From Bryobacter aggregatus MPL3 (GTDB taxonomy: Bacteria > Acidobacteriota > Terriglobia > Bryobacterales > Bryobacteraceae): 48,121 nt of DNA. Position numbers and translations under genes: made by a program. Shown here piece after piece: positions 6,004-15,683 of the stretch (position 1 is its first letter; each line of letters begins with the position of its first letter). The notes beneath the pieces are model-generated. The model ran no database searches and had not been told where the DNA came from. It was given only the letters and a program-made list of their open reading frames with translations. Location: assembly GCF_000702445.1 (NCBI RefSeq), contig NZ_JNIF01000002.1:1-48121 (forward strand), read 5' to 3'.

Positions 6004-7821
6004 TCATGCCAGCGATTCGATCCAATCCTCGATGCGGCGCAACAGTTCCTGGCTCGGCACCCGTTTTCCGCTTTCCACCTGCGAATAGTAAGCCTGTGTG
6101 ATCCCGAGGACGGCGGCGAGCTGCCCCTGGGTCTGTGCGGAGTTCTTTCTTGCCGTCAACAAGCGTTCATGGATCGGGCCGGGCGCCGCACTGAGGAGCG
6201 GAATCTGCTTTTGTGCGGCGTGTTCAGAATCGGGAGTTGGCAACAGATTCGAATAGTGGCTGCGAATGAACTCCGGCTGCTCGATTTCGATATTGCCCTG
6301 GTGCCAGAACTCATTTAGAAAACGGCGCACGGCATGCGGATTGGTCGGCTGGATCCAGGACCAGCGGGCAATGATGCAGTCGGCCGCCAGGCGATGCAGC
6401 GCCTTCTCGAGACGATCCTTGAGCGTCTTGTTTTCCTCCTGCGTCCACTTTTCGCCGACGGCATCGAGCAGGGTCTGGGCGCGGAAGGTGCGGATGGGGC
6501 TTTGTACCACCGAGGCCTCAATGCGCCATTGCCAGCTCAGATAGCGGGCCAGGCGTTTTTCCCAGTTCTGGCGATAGGGATCGTATTGCACGGCTTTGCG
6601 GCTCAAGAGCGCCGTCTGGCGGCCCACTCCAAACAGGAAGTTCGCAAAGACCATGCCGGGGCGGAACAGAAATTCTTCGATCTCAAGCGGCGCGTCGGAG
6701 CCGCGCTGATTGCCGGCAATGTCGGTGATGATGAAGGCGCGGCTGGCGATGTTCTGGATCTTGGTGCGTCGCGTGCGGCGGTCCGATTCGGGGGTCAGCG
6801 AATCCATCTCCCACATGCGGACCCAGAGATTGTTCAGATGGTGCAGTGAGCGAAAGAGCCGTTCGCGCTGTTCCTTGCGAAAGCCGCTCGGACGGCCGCC
6901 CTCGCCGGTCTTCGGCTTCAGGCCGCGCAGCCGCAACAGATCATCGATGCGGGCCCGGGCCGTCGAATCGGTATTGCGCGCCTGTTCGAGCCAGATGGCG
7001 CTCATCATGTCGAGGACGTCGGCGTCGAGGTCGCTCAGCTCGGCGCGCTGCTCCCACATGCGGTCGATGAGGTTCTTCTGGTGCTCGGGGTCCATGTAAG
7101 GCTGGAGTTCCGCCTCGATCGGGAAGAGCTGAGCCTGTCCACGGGCGGTGCCGCGCTCAATCGGCGCGGTGGGCCAGGGGGAGTCGGAAGCAGGCTGGAA
7201 CTTGTTCATCGCCAGGGCCTCGCGCACCGCATGATAGGGCGCATTCGACATGACGCTGAGAAAGTCTTCCTGCCCCACCAGTTCGGTGAGAGAAACGCTA
7301 TCGCCAAACAGTGTCGGGGCGAGCCCATCGTGCGTATTCTCATAAGGAATATTGAGTTCGCGATACAACAGAAACGCTGCGTAGGCGTGATTCAGATGCA
7401 GCAGGGCGCGTAGGAAGACTTTTACCTTCGGGAGATTGCGGAAGAAGGAATCAAGCGACGGGAGCAGGGAGTCGGCGAGGGCGCTGGCGCGGGTGAGCGA
7501 AGCGATTTCAAGGGCGAGAGCCTGGCGCACATGGCGGCGGCCGAGCAGTTCCTTGATCGTTTCGAGACCGGCCGAGGCGAGGCGCGGATCCTCTGTCTGG
7601 ACGGTGAGGGTGAGTGAGGCGCCGAGATCGGAAATGATACGGTCAATCTTCTCGGCAAATTCAAAGTTCTCGCGGGACGGCTGCGAAGCCTGAGCCAGGC
7701 AGATGCGGGCGCGGGTGATGGTGTCTTCGCACGAAATGGAAGTATCGCGGACGAGAATGACACGATCGGGCTTGTTGTCGGCAGGGATGGCGACAACAAA
7801 GTAGCGGATTTGCTCAGCCAT
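6004..7821 (-). CDS. Candidate replication initiator with C-terminal XRE domain
   Basis: A 605-aa protein of no family I can name with certainty. Residues 1-240 show no recognisable motif. Residues 260-345 (DLDADVLDMMSAIWLEQ... then a loop with GGRPSG and a long helix LFRSLHHLNNLWVRMWEM) have the spacing of a winged-helix domain seen in some plasmid Rep proteins. Residues about 550-600 (QTQGQLAAVLGITQAYYSQVESGKRVPS) form a clear XRE/Cro helix-turn-helix. It ends just before the iteron gap and points towards the helicase and primase, so initiation at the iterons is the most economical role. A large transcriptional regulator is the alternative. It begins at an ATG with no strong ribosome site and diverges from the first polysaccharide gene. 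Confidence 0.55.
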   Translation of the reverse strand: MAEQIRYFVVAIPADNKPDRVILVRDTSISCEDTITRARICLAQASQPSRENFEFAEKIDRIISDLGASLTLTVQTEDPRLASAGLETIKELLGRRHVRQALALEIASLTRASALADSLLPSLDSFFRNLPKVKVFLRALLHLNHAYAAFLLYRELNIPYENTHDGLAPTLFGDSVSLTELVGQEDFLSVMSNAPYHAVREALAMNKFQPASDSPWPTAPIERGTARGQAQLFPIEAELQPYMDPEHQKNLIDRMWEQRAELSDLDADVLDMMSAIWLEQARNTDSTARARIDDLLRLRGLKPKTGEGGRPSGFRKEQRERLFRSLHHLNNLWVRMWEMDSLTPESDRRTRRTKIQNIASRAFIITDIAGNQRGSDAPLEIEEFLFRPGMVFANFLFGVGRQTALLSRKAVQYDPYRQNWEKRLARYLSWQWRIEASVVQSPIRTFRAQTLLDAVGEKWTQEENKTLKDRLEKALHRLAADCIIARWSWIQPTNPHAVRRFLNEFWHQGNIEIEQPEFIRSHYSNLLPTPDSEHAAQKQIPLLSAAPGPIHERLLTARKNSAQTQGQLAAVLGITQAYYSQVESGKRVPSQELLRRIEDWIESLA

Positions 7822-7858
7822 GGGCGGGACGATTGTAACCTTACAAGGAAGTTAGCAA

Positions 7859-9055
7859 ATGACAGTGGGAGAAGAGAAAAAGAAGCTGCGCGTGCTGGTG
7901 TTATCGCCGCGCCCCGCCAATCCGCCCAATACAGGAGCCAAGCTGCGCGAATACCATTTGCTGCGGCAGATGTCGCGTTGGGCGGATTTGAAAGTGCTGT
8001 CTTTCCGCACCACGGAGGCTTATCGCGATCTGAGCTTTGCCAGTGTTGAGCATTTTGAACGGCCCCAGGGCTATACGCCGCTCAAAGTGCTCAAGGGGCT
8101 GCTGGGCGGCCAGGCGCTGAGCATTTTGAACTATCGCAGCGAGGCGATGGCCAAGCGCTTACGGGAACTGTTGCAGACCAACACTTACGATGTCATTCTG
8201 CTTGAGGCCTTGCACATGGCGGCCTATGAGAAAGAACTCGACGCCTATGCCGGCGCGGCGCTGCGCCTTTGGGACTGGCACAACATCGAAAGCGAATTGA
8301 TGGAGCGCTACTCGCAGCGCGCTCCGTCCTTCCTGCACGGTCTTTACGCCCGCGAGACCGCCCGCCGCTTGAAGCAACTCGAGCTGCGGCTGCTGGCGAG
8401 CAACAACGTCCATCTGGTGTGCAGCGAGCGGGAAGCGGAGCGGCTCCACGGTTGGGTTGGCGATTCCCGGGTGGCGGTGGTGCCCAATGGGGTCGATTGC
8501 CAGGTCTTTGGGGCCGCGCAGGGCCAGCCGCGGAAAGGCGGCTTGTTGTTTGTCGGCTCGCTCGACTACCACCCGAATATCGAAGGTCTGCGCTTTCTCA
8601 CCCGCGAAGTCTGGCCGGAGCTGCGCCGCCGCCGCAAGACCTTGCACTTGCGCATTGTGGGCTCGCGGCCCACGCCGGAGGTGCGGGAGATGGGCGACCT
8701 GGCTGGGGTGGAAGTAGTAGGATCGGTGCCGAAGGTAGAACCTTACTATGCCGAGGCGTCGGCCGCGATTGTGCCGTTATTCAGCGGGGGGGGAACCCGG
8801 CTGAAGGTGCTCGAAGCCTTTGCCGCGGGGGTGCCTGTGGTATCGACCGCGCTGGGTGTTGAAGGCATTGAGGCCCAAGCGGGCGAGCACTATCTGGCGG
8901 CAGAGACGGCCGGGGAGTGGGTGGAAGCAGTCCTGCAAGCAGTGGAGGGCCGGCCGGAACTGGGGGAGAATGCGCGGCGCCTGGCGGAGCAACGCTACGA
9001 CTGGGAAGTGGTGGGCCGGGATCTGGGCGAAGCAGTCCGCAACTGGCGGAATTAG
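7859..9055 (+). CDS. GT4-family glycosyltransferase
   Basis: A 398-aa GT-B fold sugar transferase, predicted to add a sugar to a lipid-linked exopolysaccharide intermediate on the cytoplasmic side. The N-terminal start LRVLVLSPRPANPPNTGAKL is typical of GT4 enzymes, including those associated with exosortase-type loci. The nucleotide-sugar site appears as FSGGGTRLKVLEAFAAG near residues 307-322. AAGGAAG lies seven bases before the ATG. It is the first gene of the polysaccharide locus, transcribed away from the candidate initiator, and is convergent with the initiating transferase. The sugar and linkage cannot be read from sequence. Confidence 0.88.
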   Translation: MTVGEEKKKLRVLVLSPRPANPPNTGAKLREYHLLRQMSRWADLKVLSFRTTEAYRDLSFASVEHFERPQGYTPLKVLKGLLGGQALSILNYRSEAMAKRLRELLQTNTYDVILLEALHMAAYEKELDAYAGAALRLWDWHNIESELMERYSQRAPSFLHGLYARETARRLKQLELRLLASNNVHLVCSEREAERLHGWVGDSRVAVVPNGVDCQVFGAAQGQPRKGGLLFVGSLDYHPNIEGLRFLTREVWPELRRRRKTLHLRIVGSRPTPEVREMGDLAGVEVVGSVPKVEPYYAEASAAIVPLFSGGGTRLKVLEAFAAGVPVVSTALGVEGIEAQAGEHYLAAETAGEWVEAVLQAVEGRPELGENARRLAEQRYDWEVVGRDLGEAVRNWRN

Positions 9056-9062
9056 GATCGGC

Positions 9063-10445
9063 CTAGCGGGCGCCGATGCGCAGCAGAACTGCTTTGACCG
9101 TATGGAAGAGGGTCAGGATGTCGAGGGCAGGGCTCATGTTCTTGATGTAGTACAGGTCGTACTCGAGCTTGCGCGCCGTGCTGGCGATGGAATCCTCCGG
9201 CTCATGGTGGATCTGCGCCCAACCTGTGATGCCGGGCTTGATGCGATGCCGCTGGGTGTAGAGCGGCAGATCGACGAGCAGACGCTTTTCGAGTTCTGGC
9301 ATTTCCGGACGCGGGCCGACCAGGGTCATTTCTCCCCGTAAAACATTGATCAGTTGCGGCAGTTCGTCGAGGCGCGTGAGGCGGATCCAGCGGCCGACAC
9401 GCGTGATGCGCGGGTCGTTTTCCTGAGCCCGTACCGGTCCGCTGCGGGCATCGGCATCGACATACATCGAACGGAATTTCAGAAAGGGGAAGGGAATTCC
9501 GCCCTGTCCGAGGCGGGTCTGGCGCAGAATGGCCGGGCCCGGGGAATCGAGGCGCACCGCAATCGCGGTGAGGATCATAAAAGGCCAGGCGAGCAGGAGT
9601 CCGGCGATGGCAAACACACGGCCATAAATCGCCTGCCAGGCCACCACCCAGAAGCGGGGGCGGAAGGCGGGGGAGAAGATGAGCTGCTTGGTGGAAAGCG
9701 TTTCCAGCGAGACGCGGTGGAGGAGGTCTTCGTAGAGGTCGCCGGTGCTCTTGACGGCCATGCCTTTCATGCTGCATTGCAGCAGATCTTGCATGAAGTC
9801 CGGGTTGGCTTCAAGATCGGGCGCGACGGCGATTAAGTCGGGAGTGAGTTCCTGGATTTTGCTCAGGAAGCTCTCATCGGGGATCGAAACGGTACAACCG
9901 GGAAACTCCGCAACAGGAGTGGGATGAAAGACGGCGGCGATGTGAAAACCGCATTCCGGGCGATCGAGGATGAAGCGGGCCAAGACGCGCACAATGGGCG
10001 AGTCGCCAATGAAGATGATGCGCTGGCGGCCGAAGGCCTGGAGGATGAGGGAACTGTAGAACTTGCGCCAGTAGAGAAGCCCAAAGATCGCAACGACACT
10101 GCCGCCCAACATCAGATAACGGGACAGGACCAAGGGGATGCGGGCATAACTGATGAAGGCCTGCAGCAAGAAGGTGATGCCAAAAACGAGGGTCAGATCT
10201 TCGAGGAGAGGCCGCCGGCTGGAAATACGGACTTTCTCATAACGATCGAGGAAATAGAGTCCGAGTACGACCGAGGTGGTGACGAAAGTAATGCCGGCCA
10301 GGCTGTTTTCTTCGGTGAGAAAAAACCAGAAGTCGATGCCCCAGATGCCGCCCCACGCTGTGATTGCCCAGGCAACGAGCAGGTAGGAAGCAAACAAGAT
10401 GGTGATGTCACCCGCCAGAAGCAGGAGGGTCCGGATGCGAGGCAT
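9063..10445 (-). CDS. Polyprenyl-phosphate sugar phosphotransferase (EPS initiation)
   Basis: A 460-aa integral membrane enzyme that transfers a sugar-1-phosphate onto undecaprenyl phosphate, the first step of repeat-unit assembly. The N-terminal half has several membrane helices (residues about 5-115). A CoA-binding-like/NAD fold region starting [13 protein letters not shown] follows, then another membrane helix, and the C-terminal bacterial sugar transferase domain with [40 protein letters not shown] and [13 protein letters not shown]. Full length for the WcaJ/WbaP class. It stands alone on the minus strand, divergent from the methyltransferase gene. No Shine-Dalgarno was seen before the ATG. 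Confidence 0.92.
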   Translation of the reverse strand: MPRIRTLLLLAGDITILFASYLLVAWAITAWGGIWGIDFWFFLTEENSLAGITFVTTSVVLGLYFLDRYEKVRISSRRPLLEDLTLVFGITFLLQAFISYARIPLVLSRYLMLGGSVVAIFGLLYWRKFYSSLILQAFGRQRIIFIGDSPIVRVLARFILDRPECGFHIAAVFHPTPVAEFPGCTVSIPDESFLSKIQELTPDLIAVAPDLEANPDFMQDLLQCSMKGMAVKSTGDLYEDLLHRVSLETLSTKQLIFSPAFRPRFWVVAWQAIYGRVFAIAGLLLAWPFMILTAIAVRLDSPGPAILRQTRLGQGGIPFPFLKFRSMYVDADARSGPVRAQENDPRITRVGRWIRLTRLDELPQLINVLRGEMTLVGPRPEMPELEKRLLVDLPLYTQRHRIKPGITGWAQIHHEPEDSIASTARKLEYDLYYIKNMSPALDILTLFHTVKAVLLRIGAR

Positions 10446-10500
10446 GGAGAAGGAGGATCGCTAAAATACTAGCTTCTTGAACTTAACATGAGCAGCGGGG

Positions 10501-11457
10501 ATGGGCTTTGGAAGTTTGAAACAGCAACCTTGTTTAGAGAATCCCATCAATCAGGTCTCTGTGTATCCCTGGAGTTCTATGCTTTCTTCACAGCCTTACA
10601 ACCCTTTAGTCGTTGGTGTTTCTACCTTTCCTCAGCCAGAGAACCTGGCTGAGGTTTACCTGGATCTCATGAAAAAAATTCTGACCCGGGCACTCGTCGC
10701 ACACGGTATGGAGCGGCATACCATTCACTCGCGCAGTGCCAAGTCAAAGCTGGTGGCGTCGCTCAACCAGCGTCTGGCTCAGGCGCGGCTGGAACTCGTC
10801 CGTCTGCTTCCTTCAACTCCCGATGACTACCTCGAGTCTGGACACGAAGCCACAAATCGTGTGGAAGATGCAGAATCAATGCTTGGTACCCGGCAGTTCG
10901 ATCGGATGCAGCGCTGCATTGTCGATGTGCTGGAAAAGCAGGTACCCGGAGATCTGCTGGAGGCGGGGGTCTGGCGCGGGGGCATGACCATCTTCATGCG
11001 TGCCGTGCTCAAGGCCTATGCATGCCGCGATCGCAAGGTCTGGGTGGTGGATTCCTTTGCGGGTCTTCCGCCGATTGATGGACAAAAGGAGTCGTTTGAC
11101 TGGAAGCTTGGCGATATGGCGGTTTCTCTCGAGACGGTGCGGGGGAATTTTGCCCGTTACTCGCTGCTCGATGAACAGGTGGAGTTCCTAAAAGGCTACT
11201 TCAACGAGAGTTTGCCCAAATCCTCGATCGGGCCGCTGGCGATCCTGCGCATTGACGCGGATCTCTATACTTCTACCCTCGACGCTCTGGAGCATCTGTA
11301 TCCCAGGCTCTCTCCTGGCGGCTATGCCGTCTTTGATGACTATCAGAATCTCCCGGACTGCCAGCGGGCCATTGACGAATATCGCAAGAAGCACGGCATC
11401 ACCGAAGAGATCCATAAGATCGATACGCGTGCGGTCTACTGGCAGCGAAGCCACTAG
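10501..11457 (+). CDS. TylF/MycF-type O-methyltransferase
   Basis: A 318-aa SAM-dependent methyltransferase resembling macrocin O-methyltransferase (TylF). The SAM site is DLLEAGVWRGGMTIF near residues 146-160. VVDSFAGLPP and the metal/acid segment LRIDADLYTSTLDALEHLYPRL and VFDDYQ follow, all typical of the family. It would methylate a sugar hydroxyl of the polysaccharide or its precursor. The first roughly 55 residues look unstructured and the start is uncertain; an ATG at 10669 (MKKILTRAL) is a reasonable alternative. It heads a plus-strand run with a GT4, the flippase and the polymerase. Confidence 0.82.
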   Translation: MGFGSLKQQPCLENPINQVSVYPWSSMLSSQPYNPLVVGVSTFPQPENLAEVYLDLMKKILTRALVAHGMERHTIHSRSAKSKLVASLNQRLAQARLELVRLLPSTPDDYLESGHEATNRVEDAESMLGTRQFDRMQRCIVDVLEKQVPGDLLEAGVWRGGMTIFMRAVLKAYACRDRKVWVVDSFAGLPPIDGQKESFDWKLGDMAVSLETVRGNFARYSLLDEQVEFLKGYFNESLPKSSIGPLAILRIDADLYTSTLDALEHLYPRLSPGGYAVFDDYQNLPDCQRAIDEYRKKHGITEEIHKIDTRAVYWQRSH

Positions 11458-11492
11458 TCTAGAAGAAGCTACTTGCTATCATTCTCGAAGGA

Positions 11493-12695
11493 TTGCCGCC
11501 CGTAACCCGTGGCGTGCTCTCGTACGCAGTGGCCAAAAAACGAATCCTTTATCTCCACCCGAATCTGGGCCTTCCTCCGAAGAATAAGAAGTTGGACCGG
11601 TTCTTCGCTATCTCCACTGATGTAGAGGGTGATGTTCTACATGCGTTGCAGTGGTCGAAACCCGAGGAAGTCGAAGCGGTTCTAGGGCCTGGCAGCTATC
11701 CGGTTTACCAGTGCGGGACTTTTCGCTATCACTGGTTCCTCGCCGGACAGTATAGTGGCGTCGCCCGGCGATTGCATGCCTTTCGTTTTTTTATTCGCAA
11801 AGGTCTCGAACTGCTCAAGGAGCAGCGTTACGACTGCATTATGGCCTATTCGCACATGACCAACGGCCTGTTGGGCGTGCTGCTCAAGCTATTGACGGCT
11901 CGGCCGCTAGTGATCGAAATTGCGACCTCGCCGAACCTGGTCTACATTACCGAGCGGCCCCGGCCGACCTTTGGCGACTACCTGCGAAAGCTGTATTCGG
12001 ATCTCTGTCTGCACATCTCGGTGCTGAGTGCGAACAACGTTCATTTGCTGTACCCGGCGGCGCTTCAACCCTATCCATTGCTGCACAAGGCAGCAACGAC
12101 GGTCTTTCATGAGTTTGTACCGGTCAATGAAGTCCCACCTCGTTCCCCCAGTGCCGAGCGCTTTGTGTTGATGGTAGGTGCGCCCTGGTATTTGAAGGGT
12201 ATCGACTCGCTGATTCTGGCCTTCCATAAGATTGCCGATCAGTTTCCGGATGTCCGGCTGAAGATTCAGGGCTATTATCCCGACCGTACGGAGATAGATG
12301 CGCTGGTGGCGAATCATCCGCGGATCGAGATTCTGCCTGCCTTGCCATATCACCAGACTCTTGAGCGCATGAGCCAGGCGGAACTTCTGGTGTTGCCATC
12401 CCGCTGCGAGGGAATGGGGCGGGTACTGATTGAGGCGATGGCCTTGGGATTGCCGGTGGTGGGCTCCGATGTGGGCGGCATTCCGCACATGATTCACAAT
12501 GACGTGAATGGCTTTATTTTTGCGGCGGGAGACAGCGATAGTTTGGCGCAACGGCTGACCCAATTGCTCTCCGATGCGGACCTGCGCCAAAGATTAGGTG
12601 AGCGTGGTTTCCAAATGGCGCACCAGCAATGGGATGAGAAGGCCTACCGGGAGGCTTTTCTTTTGATGATCAACCGGGCTATTGGCAAGGCTTGA
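11493..12695 (+). CDS. GT4-family glycosyltransferase
   Basis: A 400-aa GT-B fold transferase. The Rossmann-like C-terminal domain shows FVLMVGAPWYLKGID and the donor-binding segment VLPSRCEGMGRVLIEAMALGLPVVGSDVGG, split here: LPSRCEGMGRVLIEAM then GLPVVGSDVGG. It is expected to extend the lipid-linked repeat unit. The start is unclear: TTG at 11493 has GAAGGA directly adjacent, and GTG at 11529 begins the recognisable MAKKRILYLHPN strand. It lies 35 bases after the methyltransferase, and its TGA overlaps the ATG of the flippase gene. Confidence 0.85.
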   Translation: MPPVTRGVLSYAVAKKRILYLHPNLGLPPKNKKLDRFFAISTDVEGDVLHALQWSKPEEVEAVLGPGSYPVYQCGTFRYHWFLAGQYSGVARRLHAFRFFIRKGLELLKEQRYDCIMAYSHMTNGLLGVLLKLLTARPLVIEIATSPNLVYITERPRPTFGDYLRKLYSDLCLHISVLSANNVHLLYPAALQPYPLLHKAATTVFHEFVPVNEVPPRSPSAERFVLMVGAPWYLKGIDSLILAFHKIADQFPDVRLKIQGYYPDRTEIDALVANHPRIEILPALPYHQTLERMSQAELLVLPSRCEGMGRVLIEAMALGLPVVGSDVGGIPHMIHNDVNGFIFAAGDSDSLAQRLTQLLSDADLRQRLGERGFQMAHQQWDEKAYREAFLLMINRAIGKA

Positions 12696-14188
12696 TGTCT
12701 ACGGAACTGCACGAACGCAAGTCGCGGCTGGATACGGCGTTTATTCATGGCATGGGTTGGACAGCAGGCGCCAAATGGCTGACGCAGGGTTTGACCTGGG
12801 TGTCGGTGATCGTTGTGGCGCGACTCCTGTCGCCCTCGGATTTTGGGATTTCCGATATGGCTGGTCTGGTCACGGTGATGATGACTTTTCTGGCGGAATT
12901 CGGTATTGGAACAGCCGTTTTGCAGATTCGGGAGATGGACCGGCGTACTCTCGCGCAGCTCAACACCCTTTCGCTGCTCTTAGGATTAGCCGCCATTCTG
13001 TTATCCGTATTGGTGGCCCCGTTGGGGGCCTGGTTCTTTCATCTGCCTGCCCTGGCACCCTTGATTGCGTGGAACAGCCTAGGATTTTTACCTACTGCGA
13101 TCCAAGCCATCCCCTCCGGTCTGCTCCAGAAAGACTTGGATTATCGCCGCCTCTCGATCATTGAGGCGGCCCAGGCAGTCGTCCAAGCCGTGGTGATTAT
13201 GCTCTGCGCGTTCCTCGGATTTGCCTACTGGTCGTTTGTTATCTCTGCGACAACGGGCCGGTGTGTGGCTGCTGGATTGTCCTATTACTGGAGACCGGTT
13301 TCCTTTAGTTGGCCTCGACGAAGCGAGATCGGTGCAGCCATGCGTTTTGGAATCGAGGTTGCAGTGCAACGCATTGCTACGACGATCAGCGCTTCTAGCG
13401 ACACCATTATTGTGGGGCGCATTCTGGGGAGCGCTCCTCTTGGCGCCTACCGCTTGGCGATTAACCTATCGAGCGCCCCGGTGGACAAACTGGCAATGCT
13501 CATCATGAGGGTGACCGGGCCGCTGTTTGCCAGTTTGCAGGATGACAAGCCGTTGATGCGCCGCTACTTTTTGATCTTTAGCGATCTGCTGGCATTGGTG
13601 CTCTGCCCTTTGATGTCGGGCTTCATTATTACGGCGCCAGATGTGATTGCGCTGACCTTGGGGCCGAAATGGGATGCTGTTGTGGGTCCGTCACAATGGC
13701 TGGCTGCCTATATCGGTATACGCAGTCTGGGAATTCTGATGAACCAGATTCTGACCTCGTTGCACAGGACCGGCTTTTTGATGCGCCTCTCCATTGTCGG
13801 TTTTGCCGTCATGCCCGTGGTTTTCTATTTCGCCTCGCCCTATGGAACGTCAGCGGTGGCGGCAGGCTGGGTCTTAACTGCGCCGATCACCTTGTTCCCG
13901 ATGATTCCTCAGGTACTCCGAGCACTCGATTGCAGCGTGTGGACCTATTTGAGAGTTTTACTCCCGTCCTTTGCCGCAATGTCTGTAATGACGCTGGCAG
14001 TATTGGCTGTGCAGATGAAAATTCCGGGCGACTGGCCACCGCTTTGGCGGCTCATCGCGGCAGTGGCTAGCGGTGCTGTTGTTTATGTCAGCGTGATTTT
14101 TGCGATCCACCACACTCGAATCTGGCAGTATATTCAGTTCCTGAAGCAATTGCGCTCAAGAAATTCGGCAAGTATAGTGCGGGCTTAG
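12695..14188 (+). CDS. Wzx-type polysaccharide flippase
   Basis: A 497-aa multispan membrane protein of the MATE/Wzx (polysaccharide transport) group, predicted to flip the completed undecaprenyl-linked repeat unit to the periplasm. It begins with GMGWTAGAKWLTQGLTWVSVIVVARLL, split as an amphipathic start and first helix, and has about 12-14 hydrophobic segments. ARLLSPSDFG is a family hallmark. The ATG at 12695 overlaps the stop of the upstream transferase (TGATG), which implies translational coupling. It is followed 44 bases later by the polymerase gene. Confidence 0.9.
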   Translation: MSTELHERKSRLDTAFIHGMGWTAGAKWLTQGLTWVSVIVVARLLSPSDFGISDMAGLVTVMMTFLAEFGIGTAVLQIREMDRRTLAQLNTLSLLLGLAAILLSVLVAPLGAWFFHLPALAPLIAWNSLGFLPTAIQAIPSGLLQKDLDYRRLSIIEAAQAVVQAVVIMLCAFLGFAYWSFVISATTGRCVAAGLSYYWRPVSFSWPRRSEIGAAMRFGIEVAVQRIATTISASSDTIIVGRILGSAPLGAYRLAINLSSAPVDKLAMLIMRVTGPLFASLQDDKPLMRRYFLIFSDLLALVLCPLMSGFIITAPDVIALTLGPKWDAVVGPSQWLAAYIGIRSLGILMNQILTSLHRTGFLMRLSIVGFAVMPVVFYFASPYGTSAVAAGWVLTAPITLFPMIPQVLRALDCSVWTYLRVLLPSFAAMSVMTLAVLAVQMKIPGDWPPLWRLIAAVASGAVVYVSVIFAIHHTRIWQYIQFLKQLRSRNSASIVRA

Positions 14189-14232
14189 GGATGGGTGCAG
14201 CGGGGTAATGGCTGCGCGGCTATGATCAAGGG

Positions 14233-15615
14233 ATGGGAAGAATGCTGTCTCTGAAACAGCCCAACACAGCAACGGGGATTGGAATGCCGTTTCCGGCCAT
14301 GGCGCAGTCCAAGACTTCCGCTGTGAGTGTGCCACCACCTCAGGCTCTGCCTCCCTTGCCGGAAGAAGCAAATGGTTTTCGGAGATTAGCCTTCTATTTC
14401 TGTTTGGCATGTATTTTTATTCGGTTCAGCTTTATCTCAGAAGCACTTGCCTCCGGAATCGGTGTGAACACGTACATGCTGTATTTCACAGCCCCGGTCG
14501 CCATTGTTGGAACCTTGGCTACTGGGGGACTCGCTCGTACTTTTCGAAGCAAGGCAGCGGTATTTCTGATGTTGTTCTTTGCTTGTATGGTGGTTGCGAC
14601 AGTGTTCAGTAGTTGGCGTGGAGGATCTCTTCCTGTTGTAAAAGCTTATGCTCAGACCTCTATCTTTCTGTTGTTTGCGGTTGCAGGCCTAGTTTTAAAC
14701 TGGCATGAAATCCGTCTGGTATTTCATACGATGGCGTTTAGCGGTCTGGCGGTCCTGGTCATATCCAAATTGTTTCTGAGAGCAGATCAGGGAAGGTTTT
14801 CACTCAGCTTTGGTGGCACGATCGCAAATTCAAATGATCTGGCAACGCACGTTCTGTTGATGATCCCGTTCATGCTTTTTGTCTTGATGGACAAAAGGGC
14901 GATGTATATCATGCGTCTTCTGTACTTTGCGGCGATTCCTTATTCTCTCTATGTAGTTTTGGGAACGGCATCCCGTGGTTGCTTGGTGGCATTGGTGGCA
15001 GGGTGTCTTTTCTGGTTCTTCAAAGCCTCAATGAGGCAGAAAATGTTGGCTTTTCTCCTGCTGCCAGTGCTCATCGCACCTGCGATTGCATTGTTGCCGC
15101 AGGAGACCTTCAATCGGCTCAGTACGTTGAGTGGAGAGAAGAACCAGGAAGCCGACGAATCTGCAGATTCTCGCCGTTATCTGTTCTGGAAGGGGGTCGA
15201 ATTTTCAATCAAGCACCCGCTGTTGGGAGTTGGACCAGAACAGTTTATGAATGTTGAAGGCGCTAGTGCCGTTGCAGCCGGTGGTAGGGGCAACTGGCAC
15301 CAGACCCATTGCACCTGGGTACAGATCTCGAGTGAATGTGGCATCCCGGCAATGATCTTCTTTATCGCTGCATTGGGTGGAGCATATGTTCTGGTGAACC
15401 GTTGTTACAAGCAGGCGCAAAAGTTGAAGCTTGAGGAGATCGCCTCGGCCTGCTTCTGTTATATGCTGGCCTGCGTCTTTTTCTACGTTTCTACTAGCTT
15501 TTTGTCGAACGGATACACTTTCCGGCAGCCCTTCCTAGTTGGTTTGGCGATTGCAATGTTCTTTGCTATGCAGCGGACGGTGATGGCAATGCAAGTGGCG
15601 AAGGTTCCAGCATAG
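14233..15615 (+). CDS. O-antigen ligase/Wzy-type polymerase
   Basis: A 460-aa membrane protein with a cytoplasmic N-terminal tail and about ten membrane helices. The large periplasmic loop ends in the Wzy_C pattern: HPLLGVGPEQF followed by GNWHQTHCTWVQISSECG near residues 330-375. It is predicted to polymerise or ligate the flipped repeat units. The first 60 residues are proline-rich and hydrophilic, somewhat longer than usual. It is the last gene of the plus-strand run and is followed by a strong hairpin shared with the convergent gene. Confidence 0.87.
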   Translation: MGRMLSLKQPNTATGIGMPFPAMAQSKTSAVSVPPPQALPPLPEEANGFRRLAFYFCLACIFIRFSFISEALASGIGVNTYMLYFTAPVAIVGTLATGGLARTFRSKAAVFLMLFFACMVVATVFSSWRGGSLPVVKAYAQTSIFLLFAVAGLVLNWHEIRLVFHTMAFSGLAVLVISKLFLRADQGRFSLSFGGTIANSNDLATHVLLMIPFMLFVLMDKRAMYIMRLLYFAAIPYSLYVVLGTASRGCLVALVAGCLFWFFKASMRQKMLAFLLLPVLIAPAIALLPQETFNRLSTLSGEKNQEADESADSRRYLFWKGVEFSIKHPLLGVGPEQFMNVEGASAVAAGGRGNWHQTHCTWVQISSECGIPAMIFFIAALGGAYVLVNRCYKQAQKLKLEEIASACFCYMLACVFFYVSTSFLSNGYTFRQPFLVGLAIAMFFAMQRTVMAMQVAKVPA

Positions 15616-15637
15616 CTAGCTGCCGGAATCGGTAGAG

Positions 15638-15672
15638 TGAAGAAGGCCTGGCAAAAAGCTAGGCCTTCTTCA
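15638..15672. terminator. Bidirectional terminator between convergent genes
   Basis: A perfect 12-bp stem (TGAAGAAGGCCT and its complement) closes an 11-base loop containing AAAAA. It lies between the stops of the polymerase gene and the large secreted-protein gene, so it can end transcription from both sides. Confidence 0.85.
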
Positions 15673-15683
15673 TTTCAAGGCGT

